Notes: generated from the letters alone by a model not told the origin. Shown: positions 1 to 12,090, counted from the stretch's first letter. The stretch: 64,000 nucleotides of DNA from Haemaphysalis longicornis (GCA_013339765.2 CM023448.1:25434551-25498550), one strand, 5' to 3'. A program made the numbers and translations.

Positions 1-1200
1 TAAGCGATTCCTGTATTTGTTCATAATACAATCATAACACTAATAATTATGAAACTTATAATTTATAATTTACGCTTCAGTTCCATGCTTCGAGTTTCAG
101 CTTTAAGTACAAGAACGATATATTCACAAGAACGCGGTTACATCTATAAGCCGATAAATAATTAGACAATGCAGCCTTAACCTGTGCTAGTTATTCCTTA
201 CAGGTTTTTAAATAAGGTTTTTATAACCGGTTTACTGCAGGGCCCGAGAAATACCAGAGGAACACATAGTGCCCGAGAGTATATATGCATGAATAATTGT
301 TTATATATCCTGGTGTGGGATGGCTGCTTTTGTCTGCAGAAATGTATTTTGGATTAGGAGGAAAGGTGGGTTGTTGCCACCAAACATTATGATCGCACAA
401 ATATAAAAAAACGTATCCGCGTCTCTTAATAATAAAGCTTATTTTAATTTAAAATTTGCCTGCGCGATCGGTGTTGCCTTTGTAGCCAAACTCAAATTAA
501 GAAGAAAGATTCCTAATATATGAGATAATGTTTATTTCGAATACAGATGCCAGTTTTCACTCAAAACTATCTTATGTGCGCCTGAAAGTAGCAATAAAGC
601 TAGTATTCATTCTAACCCAAATATACACACGTGCATTTTGATGTCCCAGATCTCGCGTTTGGCTCGAGTGTGCGAGAAGGCAGGACCTGGCTCATTCGCC
701 ACATCGTCAGATCTACAGCAGCTACCGGCTGTGTCCTGCCCATTTCACCAGCAGAGACTACGCGGACCTTGGAGAGACAAGGCACTGGACCGATATGCAC
801 TGGCTGGATACCTAGTTATTAGCATGCGGCCATGTGCCATACACTTTTGTATGCGACTAAAAGCGTGAAATATCCAAGTTGTGTTTTTACTGTAATTTGG
901 TACATTTAGGCAATAAAACGATAAAACTGAGCTCTTTATTCTTGCGTAGTTTGTGTGTACTAGTAAACCAAAACAACGTCGTACCTAGAATAAGTGGCGC
1001 AAAAAAAGTGGACGTGCGAAACTTCATCAATCAGAACGAAACAATTGCCCTTTTGACAATGTGGCGGGTTGTGCAACAGGAACAAGATCGCGCGCTGGCC
1101 ATCTGAATATCTTCCACTCGCTCAATTTACCTTGCATGTGCGTCCCAACTGATTTTAGCGCTAAATCACCCCTCCCGCCCCCCCCACGCTCGGCATTTTA
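1..1200. other. No gene recognised; AT-rich noncoding
   Basis: I see no convincing exon here. Short open frames between 612 and 870 on both strands show no family resemblance and overlap one another. A polyadenylation-like AATAAA occurs near 913, so a terminal exon of an unseen plus-strand gene cannot be excluded. Confidence 0.4.
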
Positions 1201-1204
1201 GTCC

Positions 1205-1599
1205 TCATCAAGATGGCGTCTCCTAGTGCATGTCTGCAACGCGGCGCCATGTTTTAGTACCGCCCCCAAACACCAGGGTTTGTCCGGCGCTGCGAGCGAA
1301 TATCGCGTCCCATGGATGGTATAGGAAGTTTCACTCCCCTGGTTGGGGTCCCGCGCTTTGACTCTTGCTCTGTGTAGTTCATACTTAGTTCCGAGGTGGT
1401 TCCGAGCGTTCACACTTTCTTGACCACGTTCGCTTCCGCTGACATCAAATGTGTGCTTCGAGGTCGGTGTAACAGTGGAAACAACTGCAAATGCGATGGG
1501 TTTATTAGGCCACCGGGAACGCAAGCCAAGCAGCGGCGCCATGTCAAGCCGGTTGGTGTGTGTATTGCGGGCATAGCCCGGTTGAACACGAAAGGATAG
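1205..1599 (+). promoter_or_regulatory. GC-rich block, possible promoter and noncoding first exon
   Basis: The block is much richer in GC and CpG than its surroundings. It contains CAAGATGGCGTC at 1209-1220, which resembles the YY1-type element found in metazoan TATA-less promoters, and ends at a strong consensus donor (GATAG followed by GTAAGT, intron from 1600). A small ATG frame just upstream (about 1541) closes after about 11 codons, so if this is an exon it would be 5' untranslated. No downstream plus-strand coding exon was identified. The alternative is a GC-rich repeat. Confidence 0.25.
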
Positions 1600-2860
1600 G
1601 TAAGTGCCTGGATTTCTTGTTTTTTTTTTTCGAGGGGGGTGGGGGGCGCGGACTGTAAGAATTAGCGTTGCAGACAACTAGTAAGGGCCATAAAATTATG
1701 CATTTTTCGTCGTCGTAAGAAGCCGCGCCAAAACCGTTCTCCGATACCCGGGGCCGTACGGTAAATTTGACGTGCCTTATAGAGAGGATTCGGTTTCCCT
1801 GTGCAGCGGCCGTTTTGGGATCCAGGCGAAAAATGAAAACGCTTGGACTAGTGAGGTACTTCCGTTGCCGTAATGAGTACCGTGGTGTCATAAAGAAATT
1901 GCATTTTTCCACGCGTTTCACTGTCCTGGTCAAGGCACACAAAACCCATTTTGAATTTTGTATTTTTCAATATTCCATGGCCACTGCTTGATTTTTCGGT
2001 AGGCGTAGCAAAAAGTTATGTAACGTTTTTTCGTAACTAGGTTTTCGCGTCGTCGTTTCGGCTAGTGACTTTTCTGGCACGTTGAGTAGTCTAGATTCTG
2101 TGGCGATTTGTAAACTTCATTACGGTGCGTTTAAGTGGTAAAGTTTTCACATGAAGCAACATTCATGAGTAACACCAGCCCCCATCTTGTTGTGTTCGCC
2201 ACAGCTGTCGTCTGTCTGGGGTATCAACTCGAGGTTTGCAGAAACATGATAGCATTGGCAGCGCAAACACGGCGCGTCGCCGGCGTGGAGGTCGCTCGAA
2301 GCGGTGGCTTCTAATGTTGTTACAGATGCGCTGGCTGTTGCTCGGTGCGCGCAGTTTACCTATGCTTTAGCAAAAGATATTGCTAGCAATTTTGTTCCAT
2401 CTTTCATAAAATGTTTTGCACTATACTATTGGTGGAAATTGTTTCATAAAAAGAAACTAGGGCACATTACCCTCCGCATGTAACAGCGAACAGAGTTTCT
2501 TTTCGACGTGCAATTGACGTGTCTCCGTCAAATAAAATTATGGCAACGTTTTCTCGCACGCCTGTGCGCTGAAAAAGCGCTCGGCCTTCCTATGTATATG
2601 AAGAAAACGTCCTTTTGGTGAGCGTTTGAATCTACAAGCTGTAAGAAAGAAATAATTGCCTAAACTACAGCGATGCACTTGCCTGATTTATGATATTTTC
2701 ACATATCCTAATGCGTTGGTGATACTTCTGCTGCGCAACTTCAGGCTATGCTGTTTTACGCAGATAAAAACGCCACCTTTTGTACCTGGTCACTTTTTCA
2801 CCTGCCGTTTTTTTCTTAACGCAGTGCCAACACAACAGATTGCCAATCCCTTATAAAAAT
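1600..2860. other. No gene recognised
   Basis: Noncoding sequence with frequent stops in all frames. If the donor at 1600 is real, this is the start of an intron. No repeat family was recognised. Confidence 0.4.
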
Positions 2861-2867
2861 TTTTACG

Positions 2868-3160
2868 TCCAGTCAAAAGACAGTCTATTTCCCGGAGGCA
2901 ATAGACCATGTATGTCCTCTGTGTGTCCCCTGTATTGGAATTTGGCCACTTACTTTTTGTGTCCTCCAAGTGTCCTTTGTGTTTCCGTCCTCCATGTGTA
3001 CAGTATATTTCCCAAAGGCAATAGACAGCATGCGTCCTCCATTTGTCCAGTATGTTTCCAGAAGGCAATAGACTGTGTGCGTCCTTTGAGTGCCCTAAAA
3101 TTGGCCACAGACTTTCTGTGTCCTCTATGCGTCCTTTGCATTTCACGTTTCCTCTGTGCG
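2868..3160. repeat. Degenerate tandem repeat, GGCAATAGAC type
   Basis: A motif of the form TTTCC(C/A)(G/A)(G/A)AGGCAATAGAC recurs near 2890, 3008 and 3056, separated by variable tracts rich in GTCCTC, GTGTCC and TTGGCCAC. The spacing is irregular (about 50 to 120 bases). Open frames across this stretch on both strands are by-products of the repeat. The reverse complement shares words with the repeat field at 5840-6310. Confidence 0.6.
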
Positions 3161-4800
3161 GCCTGGAAGTATCCGTCCACCTTTCTCCTTTCAGTTTTCC
3201 TGCGGTTGATGAATGGCTGCAAATAATCAAGTTCTCTATTCCTCATGCACTGAACATCCTTCGAATGGCAAGCGTGTTTATATAATACTTTGTGGCGCTT
3301 AGAATTGCTGCCAACCACGCAGTAAAACAGCGACGCATTTTTCTGCCTTTACAATGTTTATTTGAGTAACATTGTGAATAATTAAATGCAGTGTACTGAA
3401 AATTATGGCCATCATTATTTGGCCACCTGGCCGCGAGAAAGCATTGAAGAAAGCGATCCGGCAATTTCTTTCTCGCTGACACCAAACTCCGAGCACGTAA
3501 AAGCTGCAAAAAATGAAAAGCAAGAACACAGCAGAATTATTATTTGCAGGCAATCTTAAGAAAACGGTCAACAGAAACGAACAAGTAACCTACATGACAA
3601 ACATGTACATATCGGTAATATCATTCACAGTTGTATTTCGCCTATGTGTCACAGGGGTGATGATACAGGGGCAGATTATTTAAAGAGCTTCTCCTAAAAA
3701 AGCTGCCTCCTAAAAAAAAAATCGGGGAGTGCGCGTTTTGTTTTACAACCATTAACGCAGTTTTCTTTTTCTTTTTTTTCATGCAACAAGCTTTAGCGGT
3801 CGAATCCACCCAAGCCAAGCGGCGGCCGCTTGGGCCCGTCAGCATGATAACATTTCGTTGCCGGCAATGGCAAGGATCACTCACACAGCATACTGGCCGC
3901 CGCTCCTGGAAGCCCATTCATGTGACCGCGCCGACGCAGCCGGTAATTTACAATAAAAGAAGCGCGGGGAGCCGAACACCAAGGAAAATACTCAACACGT
4001 TTAACGAAACGGCGCTGCGGCAACGCGTAAGAAAATTTTAACATGCACCACGATAAACAATCACTTACGGCAGAACACGCAGCATTTTTCACACGTCGCG
4101 TCGACAGACTGGAACTTGCAGTAGAGACTCTTGATTCACGTAGGCACGCCACAACTTGTCAGTGTTTTTGTCAAATGGCGACCTCGATGTGCGTTTGCCT
4201 ACAGCAGCGCAGTACAGGCGACGACACAGGCGCTTTGCCAGCACTCACGATGTTTCAGGTGGCACAAGAGCACTAACACGTAATATTACGGCAGGAGGAG
4301 CACGTAGTAATTCACGTAACAGCAGCAAATCGAAAACAAACCACCACAACCACTTGCACAACGACCCAGCACGTCTTTTCTTGCCACCTATAACCAATGA
4401 CTGCATATATGCTAGCCTAGACTAGACTTATTACTACAGTTGGCTACTAGCAGTCATAGAGTTTTTAGCAGCTACTTGGTTACTTCATGATCACCCCTGA
4501 AGCAAACTAGGCAGACGCCATTATAGTATTTTGTTAAAGGTTGATAATAGCAAACATATATATAATGGCAGTATATTTTCTTGATGCGAGCAACGTCTTT
4601 TGTTGTCGTAAGTTGTTGCTACTCAAAAGCAAATAAAAATGGATTAACAAACGAAGTTATTATCATCGTCATCTACATCTAGATTGACTGACTGTTTTGT
4701 GTTTTGTTCAGCGTCCAAGCATTCACTGTTTGTGGGCTTTTCACAAACAGAACGGCCGGATAAAAAATTATTCTCGCAGACATACGCAACACACCGCACA
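3161..4800. other. No gene recognised
   Basis: Mixed unique-looking sequence. The moderately GC-rich part at 3780-4350 has open frames on both strands, but none shows a recognisable domain and no splice pairs were found around them. Confidence 0.35.
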
Positions 4801-4807
4801 CGCATAC

Positions 4808-4918
4808 GCACACACACACACACACACACCACACACCACACACACACACACACACACAACACACACCCCACACACACACACACCACACACACACACACAC
4901 ACACAACACACACACACA

Positions 4919-4960
<42 letters not shown>

Positions 4961-4966
4961 ACACAC
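4808..4966. repeat. (CA)n microsatellite, interrupted
   Basis: About 160 bases of CA dinucleotide repeats with scattered extra C bases. Long open frames of Thr-His or Cys-Val here are artefacts of the dinucleotide repeat. Confidence 0.97.
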
Positions 4967-5111
4967 CCTCTCACGCACACACACGCACTCACGCTCACAA
5001 AAGCACCGTGCGTCAAATCCACGCAGGCAAACAATTCACTCAAATAAGGCTTAGCAAGACTATGTATGCTCAAATATTTAGACCTACGTTTAACAACCCA
5101 CCGCATTCTGT

Positions 5112-5193
5112 TTCGGTGGCTTGGAGGTTAAGTACTCGCCAACTGACTCAAACGTCGGTGGTTCGAAACCACCACAGTAATCTTTTTTTTTTT
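5112..5193 (+). repeat. tRNA-derived SINE-like fragment
   Basis: The sequence carries an A-box-like TGGCTTGGAGG near 5117 and a good B box GGTTCGAAACC at 5160-5170, followed by a T run at 5182-5193 that could terminate RNA polymerase III. The distance between boxes fits a tRNA head, but a cloverleaf is not convincing, so I call it a SINE rather than a tRNA gene. Related heads occur near 13735 and 38940. Confidence 0.5.
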
Positions 5194-5840
5194 TACCGTG
5201 TCTTAATTGAAGTTTTTCTGCCTTAGGTTATATTTTGACATTGTTGTTGCTCTTGTTGCTCTCGTCTGGCGGTGTCCCTTTCCTTTTAATTCCCCCATTT
5301 CTACCGCAAGCTCTACCCAAATAAACAGTACACCGCTTCAGCATTTAGTTGCAAGGATAAGCCATTTTACAACGACCCTGAAGGAAAACACAGACTAGGA
5401 CAATCGGAAGCCACTTTTTAGGTTGTTTTTGTTTTCATTGCTTTTTTCTATTCGGCCTTTTGTTTTCTTTTTACTTTTTCTGGTCTGTATATTCTTCTCC
5501 CTCCCACTTTTTTTTCGTAAGGGAGGGACGAGGCACTTCGAACAGCCTCGTTCAATATGTATCCTTCTTACGCCACTGTTTCATACAAACGTACCAGTTC
5601 GTAATATTAATTCTGCGAATTTATCAGACCTCACTAGCACGAAATAACGTATACAGTGCTGCAGAATTTTAAACCATCGGCATTGTTTCTTACCATCTCT
5701 AGCCAAGCCAAAAAACTTAACCTTTCGAGTTAATTAAGGCTTACATGCTCGACTTTATGTTACTTGAGGAAGCACAGCACGATTGTTTAGTTTGCGGCTC
5801 TTCAGAAAAGAATGTAAGGCTACAAATAGTTATACTTCTA
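5194..5840. other. No gene recognised
   Basis: AT-rich noncoding sequence with pyrimidine-rich runs around 5400-5510. Nothing else identified. Confidence 0.4.
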
Positions 5841-6310
5841 CCCAATGTCCTAGAGGCAACACAAAAGACATAAGTCAGTCTTTTGACTTCATTTTGCCTT
5901 CAGTACATACATAAGCAACAGCATTACGGCACACAGAAAAAGAATTAAGACAGCAAATTCAAGTTCTATCTTCCACCCTTTGTCCTAGAGGCAACACAGG
6001 GGAAACAGGCCAAAGTCTTTTGACTTCATTTTGCCTTGAGTACACACATGGGCAATAGCATTGCGGAACTCAGAAAGAGAGAAGAAAGCAAGTCAGTTTA
6101 AAGTTTTATACTCTCATCCGAAATAAAATCTCGTATACAAATTTAAACTTTGTCTTTACCATAGTACATATAAAGGTAACACATCATGGCTGTTTATCCG
6201 GCAGTCTATAAAAAGTACACAGCCTGCTTATGTCCTAGAGGTAACACAAAGGAAAAGTCAAAAGAAAGGCCACACAGTCAACATGCAGGAGACACAAAGT
6301 AAACAGAAAG
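5840..6310. repeat. Tandem repeat of about 130-140 bp, GTCCTAGAGGCAACACA type
   Basis: The words GTCCTAGAGG(C/T)AACACA at about 5847, 5981 and 6231, and TCTTTTGACTTCATTTTGCCTT at about 5878 and 6017, mark at least two good units and a third degenerate one. The words CAGTCTTTTGACT and GACACAAAG are inverted matches to the repeat at 2868-3160, suggesting the same satellite-like family in opposite orientation. Confidence 0.7.
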
Positions 6311-6329
6311 GAAAAGTTCATTTTCATAA

Positions 6330-6824
6330 GGGCCCTCTGTTTCTCTTTTTAGTGTGAGCTACACTCGCCGAGGTTGAGCGTTGCGCGTGGCTCCGGGAGA
6401 GAAGTACTGCGCTTGCGAGAGGAGCAGGGACGTCACGCGGCCCACAGGACGTCGCTCGCTGCCCGGCGTCTCTCATACACCCGATGCGCCGAGCGTCCTC
6501 GCGACCTCCGTTCCGCACGTGGCGGCCCGGTTCACTTGATGATCATGCGATGGGGTACCCGATGTGGAACCGATGGCTCATGCGTCGCAGCAGCACCGGC
6601 GTACGCCTGTTGAACGGCTTAAGCTTTGGGGCGATTGGTGACGCTCAGCCGGAGCCGCTTGATAAATATACATATGTCACATAATGCGTATACCGAGTGT
6701 GTATTGAAGCATCTGTAAGCATGATAATCAAGGTAATCCTAAACAACCAAGAACAATAATAATAAACCTCTGAACCTTAGCTTACGCTACGTATACCCTG
6801 GCATAGCCGAGTTAAGCCACTGCT
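6330..6824. repeat. GC-rich block ending in a SINE-like tail
   Basis: A GC-rich stretch at about 6355-6660 is followed by AT-rich sequence and ends in AGTTAAGCCACTGCTAA plus a T run near 6812-6837. The same kind of ending (AGCTAAGCCGCTGCCA plus T run) closes another GC-rich block at 14259, so both may belong to one short interspersed family. No coding function is evident. Confidence 0.35.
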
Positions 6825-8628
6825 AATTTTTTTTTTTGTTAAGGGTAAAGCAACAAAAAAAGCGCAGCTATATTGAAAATTTCTAACATTTGACGTTCCA
6901 GGAGGTGTAGACCGATTCGTAACCGTCCGGAGTCCCGGTGCACCTAGCACCGTAGGGTAATACAGGGCTTTGAACAGCCATTTTATTTGAAATGCTTTTT
7001 AGAATTCGCTCATCGGCTGCTAATACGTACCACAGCGATGACAATACCGGTGGCCAACTGACACCAGTCGCAACAACTGCACGGCTTTGTATCATATACC
7101 CGTTACCTGCGCCAATAAATTAGGTTTGCATTCACGCTACTCTGAGCACGATGTTAAAGAAAAAACACCAGATTCTGCACTCACATTGCGGTTGGTGAAA
7201 CACACAAAATGTAAATGCGTGAAGGAGTGACGCGTTAGATATTTAGCATGCATAACCCTGCCAGTCCACTTTACACAGCCGCGGGCGCTTGCAGTCGGCT
7301 ACTATCTGTTCGACAAGCTTCCACGCAGCCCCCCACACCACTCACCGCGGAAATTTCTCTCAAGCGCTGGGGGAGGATATTCTATAGCTCCATTGTGGCG
7401 ACACGGTGCTAATAAACCAGGTGGAACGAGGGAGACAGCAACACGATCCGCGCTCGTGTTTTTGTCTTCCCTCTTTGTCCGGCTTTATTCGCGCTGTTTC
7501 AACAACTGGCCCAGTTCTGGACTATTTTGAATTTTATAGGTCGTCCCATTCATGCGTTTAAAGCGGTACAAGGTCTTACCGCCTATAATACACAGTCACG
7601 TAAAAGTGAAAAACTATCCGGTAACTTTCTCGAATGACATAAATAAGATGCGTGCATCAATTTCCATTCGCCTCGTGTCTGCGGTGTTTTAAATGTCGAG
7701 CATTTGTATAACTCACGATGTCACCGGTGCGTCGGCGTCCGCAGCAGCCAGCCCCCCCCCCCCGCCCCCTACGCTATAAAAGAAATAACAGTACCGGCGC
7801 CTGGTTTCGATCCCACGACCCTGCGGGCGGAACGCAAGGTACATGGTGCTCTACCCACTGCGCCAAAAAAGCGACACAGAAAAGGCTACGAACGCGCATT
7901 ATATCCTTGACTCATTAAACTACGTCAGAAGCTGCTGATACAACGCATTCACTACCTGTGGGCGGAACGCGAGGGGTACATGGTGCTCTTCCCACTGCGC
8001 CACAAAACCGACACAGAATCAAAGGCTACGAACGCGCCTTATATCCTTGACTCATTCAAACTACGTCGTCAGCGGCGTGCGTTGGCGACTCAGCGGCGTG
8101 CTAGCGGCGTGATGCTGCGTGGTGTACACGTGATAGCACCAACCCCCAAACACTAAACTTTAACGCAATACACCAACCCCCTATGCGACGCATTTACTCG
8201 AGTACCCCTCGCGGGGAGATGGGCCCATTTTTTTTTTAATTGTATGACTACTAATAATTAGCTGCTTTTTCTTCAGTGCTAATCAGCAAATGTAACAACC
8301 GAATAAATTTACCTATATTTGAGACTGACCATTACCTCAAAGTTAACTGAACAATTTCAATGGTTTAGCAGCTGCGCATGTGAGATATTTCCGCAGTTGT
8401 ATGGAATGTAGAGGAACCCTAAAATCTATTTTAAGATACGAAATTAGTTCGATATACCCTACAGGCTGCTTCTGTGAGAGATTGAAAATTTACGTAGTGA
8501 CTTTGTTTTCGGTTCTTTGTTTTCTTAGTGTTTAAATTTAGCAACCCCGATTTTGCGGAGCGGGCGTAATTTGCAATAGACAGTTATGTTGCGTCAAACA
8601 TGCTGTTTCCGGCGGTTGCAGTTTTAAT
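6825..8628 (+). repeat. Long noncoding repeat family, copy A, part 1
   Basis: This matches 37258-38550 (copy B) over most of its length, for example AGGAGGTGTAGACCGATTCG at 6900 against 37333, CTGCTAATACGTACCACAGC at 7018 against 37450, and TAGGCTGCTTCTGTGAGAGA-type sequence at 8464 against 38385. Copy A has an extra SINE-bearing stretch at about 7695-8235. There is no substantial open frame. I do not recognise the family. Confidence 0.75.
7695..8235 (-). repeat. tRNA-related SINE with internal tandem duplication
   Basis: On the minus strand GGCGCAGTGGGTAGAGCACC (A-box region) and GGGATCGAAACC (B box) lie at about 7870-7800, the arrangement of a tRNA-derived SINE. A stretch of roughly 100 bp containing GGCGGAACGC and GCTACGAACGCGC is repeated with a period of about 135 bp (from about 7821 and 7956). 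The whole block is absent from the matching place in copy B near 38140, so it is a later insertion. Confidence 0.6.
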
Positions 8629-9407
8629 CAGGGTGTCGAACCGGAATTTTTTTGGGGGGGGTTTCGGTTCGGATTCAAGCCTTTCGTGTTCGGTTCGGTG
8701 TTCGGTTACCGAAAACCATTTCGTTCTGGTGCGAAGCGGGTCGAACTGGTTCAAACGAGTGCAAACCGGTTCGGAGAAAAAAAGGATGCGTGTTTTTTGT
8801 GTTACTTTTTTGTCCTGCGTTTTCGCTTTTTCGTTTCTCTGTCAACTCGTTTTGAAAGCAAATTCATAATGTAGGTTTTTTTTGTAAATGTTGACTTGGC
8901 CAACTGGACTACACAATCCACTACAAAATGTTTTATATGGGAGGAGAACGATCCCAACACTGACTGATTTGAAATAAAAGGTTTGTTGGAACATTTAGGA
9001 CTGCTTACGTGTGTGAGTGTGATGGCCGCAAGTTTATATTAATGTCCGCAAGTTTGTATCTGTAAATTTATTTAATTTCATTCATATAATTAAGTGTAAT
9101 TTTATTCTTGGCTCACAAACCCGCAGTATCATAGACGGCAGTTGATTTTTTCAAGCGAAACAACGACAATGGCTCTACGTAGCTGCCATGATGCTGCTTT
9201 GTGCTCCACTCCCAAAGCCGACCAGGGACGGTCCGCGCTTCTCCTCCAAATAATGCATCCATGGCAGCTTCCTTGGCGGGCAGGCAACGTTTCTGGACTA
9301 CACAGAGCCTGCCGGTCCGCCATCTTTTCAGGTACCATGCATTATCGCCACGCACACGCGCACATACGCACGCACGCCCGTGCTTGCATACACGCAGACA
9401 CACCCAG

Positions 9408-9413
<6 letters not shown>

Positions 9414-9475
<62 letters not shown>
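9414..9475. repeat. (GA)n microsatellite
   Basis: About 62 bases of uninterrupted GA dinucleotide repeat. Open frames of Arg-Glu or Leu-Ser across it are artefacts. Confidence 0.98.
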
Positions 9476-9476
<1 letters not shown>

Positions 9477-10340
9477 AGACGCGCACGCACCGTATTTCGC
9501 TCAATGAAAAAAGTAAATGCTTTCGCAGTGCAAAGAAAATTGGTTGGACTGCTACGCTTTTTATGTGCCACAGTTTCAACGACTATTTTTCGTTAACGCT
9601 GGAGCATTACCAGTGCTAGAAGTAGAAAACTGCGCGTCGTTGGCGTCAAATTCCACCTGTCTAGAGGGTAGGTGGCATTTAGAGGGATTTCATTTTACCC
9701 ACCTTCCACCTGCGAGCAGACGGGCTAGACGGAAGGAACGGCTATAATTACTCACAAACTATAAGGAAAACACAGGCGATAACAACTTAGTGAATGTTGG
9801 TTCGTTGTTCTTCTTGATGATGATCTGTATTGGTGCCTGATGGTTGCGGCACTGATGACACGACGACGATGGTTGGGGAGGGTTTTTACAACTGTATGTT
9901 TAAGCGAAAGAAATATACAGAATATTTACACAGTCTGAAGGTAGAATTAACGAAGTAAGAATTTAAGTGAGAGTCTCAGTCAGCTAAAAGGTAGCCAGCT
10001 AGAGCTACAACTTAGTCAGCTACTACTCCCTAACCGAACCTGGCTAGCCCGGCAATACGCCGGCCGTGCATAGCACATTAAACCTTGAGGATTCGAATTC
10101 CGAGACCTCGTGTCTCCGGGTTGTAATTGGTAACTTAGTCTCCACCCCCGACACACGAGCCAATTAATCAGCATCTCCGGTTGGTCTGATTGGTCGTATT
10201 GCCAAATCCGGGCATCAACTGCGGCTGGCAACGCCCCCCCCCCCCCCCCTGTAACACTGAACCGCTAGCCACTCTCTCCCTAAAGACAAAAGAAAAGGAG
10301 ATCAAAGGCGATCAAAGTGAATACAACACACATTGAGATT
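9476..10340. other. No gene recognised; interior of the hAT-like element
   Basis: Noncoding sequence. A run of about 15 C bases occurs near 10237. A B-box-like GGATTCGAATTCC near 10089 hints at a tRNA-related fragment, but no A box was placed. Confidence 0.35.
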
Positions 10341-10456
10341 CTTGGGGAACAGCGCGAACTAACAGGGACACAAAAAGAAACAAGTGGACAGGACCAGCGC
10401 TAGTCCTGTCCACTTCTTTCTTTTTGTGTCCCTGTTAGTTCGCGCTGTTCCCCAAG
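10341..10456. mobile_element. Near-perfect palindromic element, 116 bp
   Basis: CTTGGGGAACAGCGCG at 10341 is repeated inverted as CGCGCTGTTCCCCAAG ending at 10456. The two arms match almost throughout, meeting at AGGACCAGCGCTAGTCCT. The single strand would fold into one long hairpin. This is typical of a palindromic MITE or of fused terminal inverted repeats of a larger DNA transposon. Confidence 0.8.
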
Positions 10457-11525
10457 ATGCAAGTACACCAACTCGCCCAACTCGCCACCCTGACACATTG
10501 AGAACCCCGCAAAAACACGTGCAAGCGCCCGGGGCAAGCTTTTCGCACGCGGCCTGCGTCGCCCGTTCCCACGCCCGCACTTAACACGTACAACACCTTG
10601 TCCAAAGTTGGCCCGCCACCACAAACCCGGGGTGACCCGTATCCGTTCGTCTTAATGAACACAGCGCGCCCTCGAGGTTCCGCGACATTGACAGGCGATC
10701 CACGGCAGAAACCTTATGGGACGCGTGGACTCCGTGGCGTCGCATTCCCAACCAAACATCTTCGCACTTGCTTACTGTGCGCGCGGGCCAACAAAGGCAG
10801 AACCACCGCCCTAAATCGGCCACCGTCCAAGCACAGTTGACAGCCCCGTACTACCCCGTTATCAGAAGGTCCACTTGGTTTTATAACCGTCCCTCTTTCT
10901 AAGCGCGCGCGCAGGCGACCCCCGAAGCAACCGCCGCCACGTCCACGGAAAGCGCATCGAGCATCCGACGCACGCTTTCCCACGCTCGTACTGTGCTTTG
11001 CAACCCGCTATTCAAAACAACGCACAGCCCAGCCGAGTCTCAATACAATTCGTCTCCACGCAGGCGGCATGATCCAAAGGCCGCCTGCTGTTGACAGGCT
11101 GACAGGCTCACTGCCATAAAGTCCTTCATGCGCCTTCAGGGAACCGCCGCTTCCCACGTGTTCGACTTTGCAGCGTCGCTGGCCCCTGCAACACTTACAG
11201 ACTTGCTAATGACAGTTCAGCTACAGGAGACAGCGATTGAGTTCTAGTAAAGATGGCAGCCTAGGGAATTCATTAGCAGCGGTAGTGGTCGCTCGTAGTG
11301 GTCGCTTGCTCTCCAAGGCCGCAGAACGGAAACGCAAAGCGGAAGAAGGTATTAAAGGACGCTATGAGATTTCCTTCTCATGGAACCAGTTTATCGCGCT
11401 TTTTTTTTAGTTTAGCTGCTTCCTAAAGTCTTACCTAATATAAATACTTGTTTCGGAAACCCTTACATGAATACAAAATATGCTTTAGCAGCTATTTGCT
11501 AACTTAACTACGAGACATCAATACA
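10457..11525. other. GC-rich noncoding interior sequence
   Basis: GC-rich from about 10457 to 11200, with open frames on both strands that show no family similarity. No splice pairs were found. It is probably part of the hAT-like element interior or older repeats within it. Confidence 0.3.
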
Positions 11526-12090
11526 GAGTTGTAGCACTCCGTATCCTCAGTCTGTTCCGTGGTTACCGTGTAGACCGGGACCCGTCTTGGCACTTGCGCA
11601 CTCGTTTCGATAGGGGGGATTAGTTCCCCGGCCTGTCCTAGCAATTCCCGCGCATTCAATGCCGAGGGGGGGGGGGGGGGTGGGATTGACCATCCCACCG
11701 CTGCTCCGCTATGGGGACTGGGCCCCCTCACCGCCGCCTCCACTGTTGCCACTGCTGCGACTGGCCACTGTTGCGACTGTTGCGACTGGCGACTGGGCGA
11801 TGCCCCCGCCGTCTCCGTGACCTCGCCTCCAGGCGTAGCGACATGCCCTTATTTGGTCGTTCTCAGATTCGGGCGCGCCGCCGCGACCAAAGGGAGATTC
11901 GCCTTGGCGGTTCGATCCGGTCTGGACGAGGCGTGACTCAGCCTCGCTGTCGGCGCGTCGCCTCGTGCAACGCATTTAAGCCAGGCGCTCAGGCACAACA
12001 GGGTAAGCACTCCTCGCCTTCCCTGTGCGCGCAGGCGCAGTCGGGTCCGGTCGCCACGGAACTGACGGAGCATACGGAGTGCTGAAACTC
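11526..12090. mobile_element. 565-bp element with about 37-bp terminal inverted repeats
   Basis: GAGTTGTAGCACTCCGTAT at the left end matches inverted sequence at 12052-12090 (on the minus strand GAGTTTCAGCACTCCGTAT), with the match continuing to GTTCCGTGG. The interior is GC-rich, includes a G run near 11666 and a short CACTGTTGCGACTG-type tandem repeat at 11741-11800. No target duplication is obvious. It lies inside the hAT-like element. Confidence 0.55.

Noticed and set aside
1198..1942. Minus-strand frames of 132-159 codons as exons
   Set aside because: Low-complexity Arg/Pro/Lys-rich readings in different frames with no family resemblance and no supporting splice pattern.
5112..5193. Genuine tRNA gene
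   Set aside because: A and B boxes and a T run exist, but the arms do not pair into a convincing cloverleaf and similar heads recur in repeats; a SINE is more likely.
4644..5226. Long open frames on both strands across the CA repeat
   Set aside because: They encode only Thr-His or Cys-Val dipeptides from a dinucleotide microsatellite.
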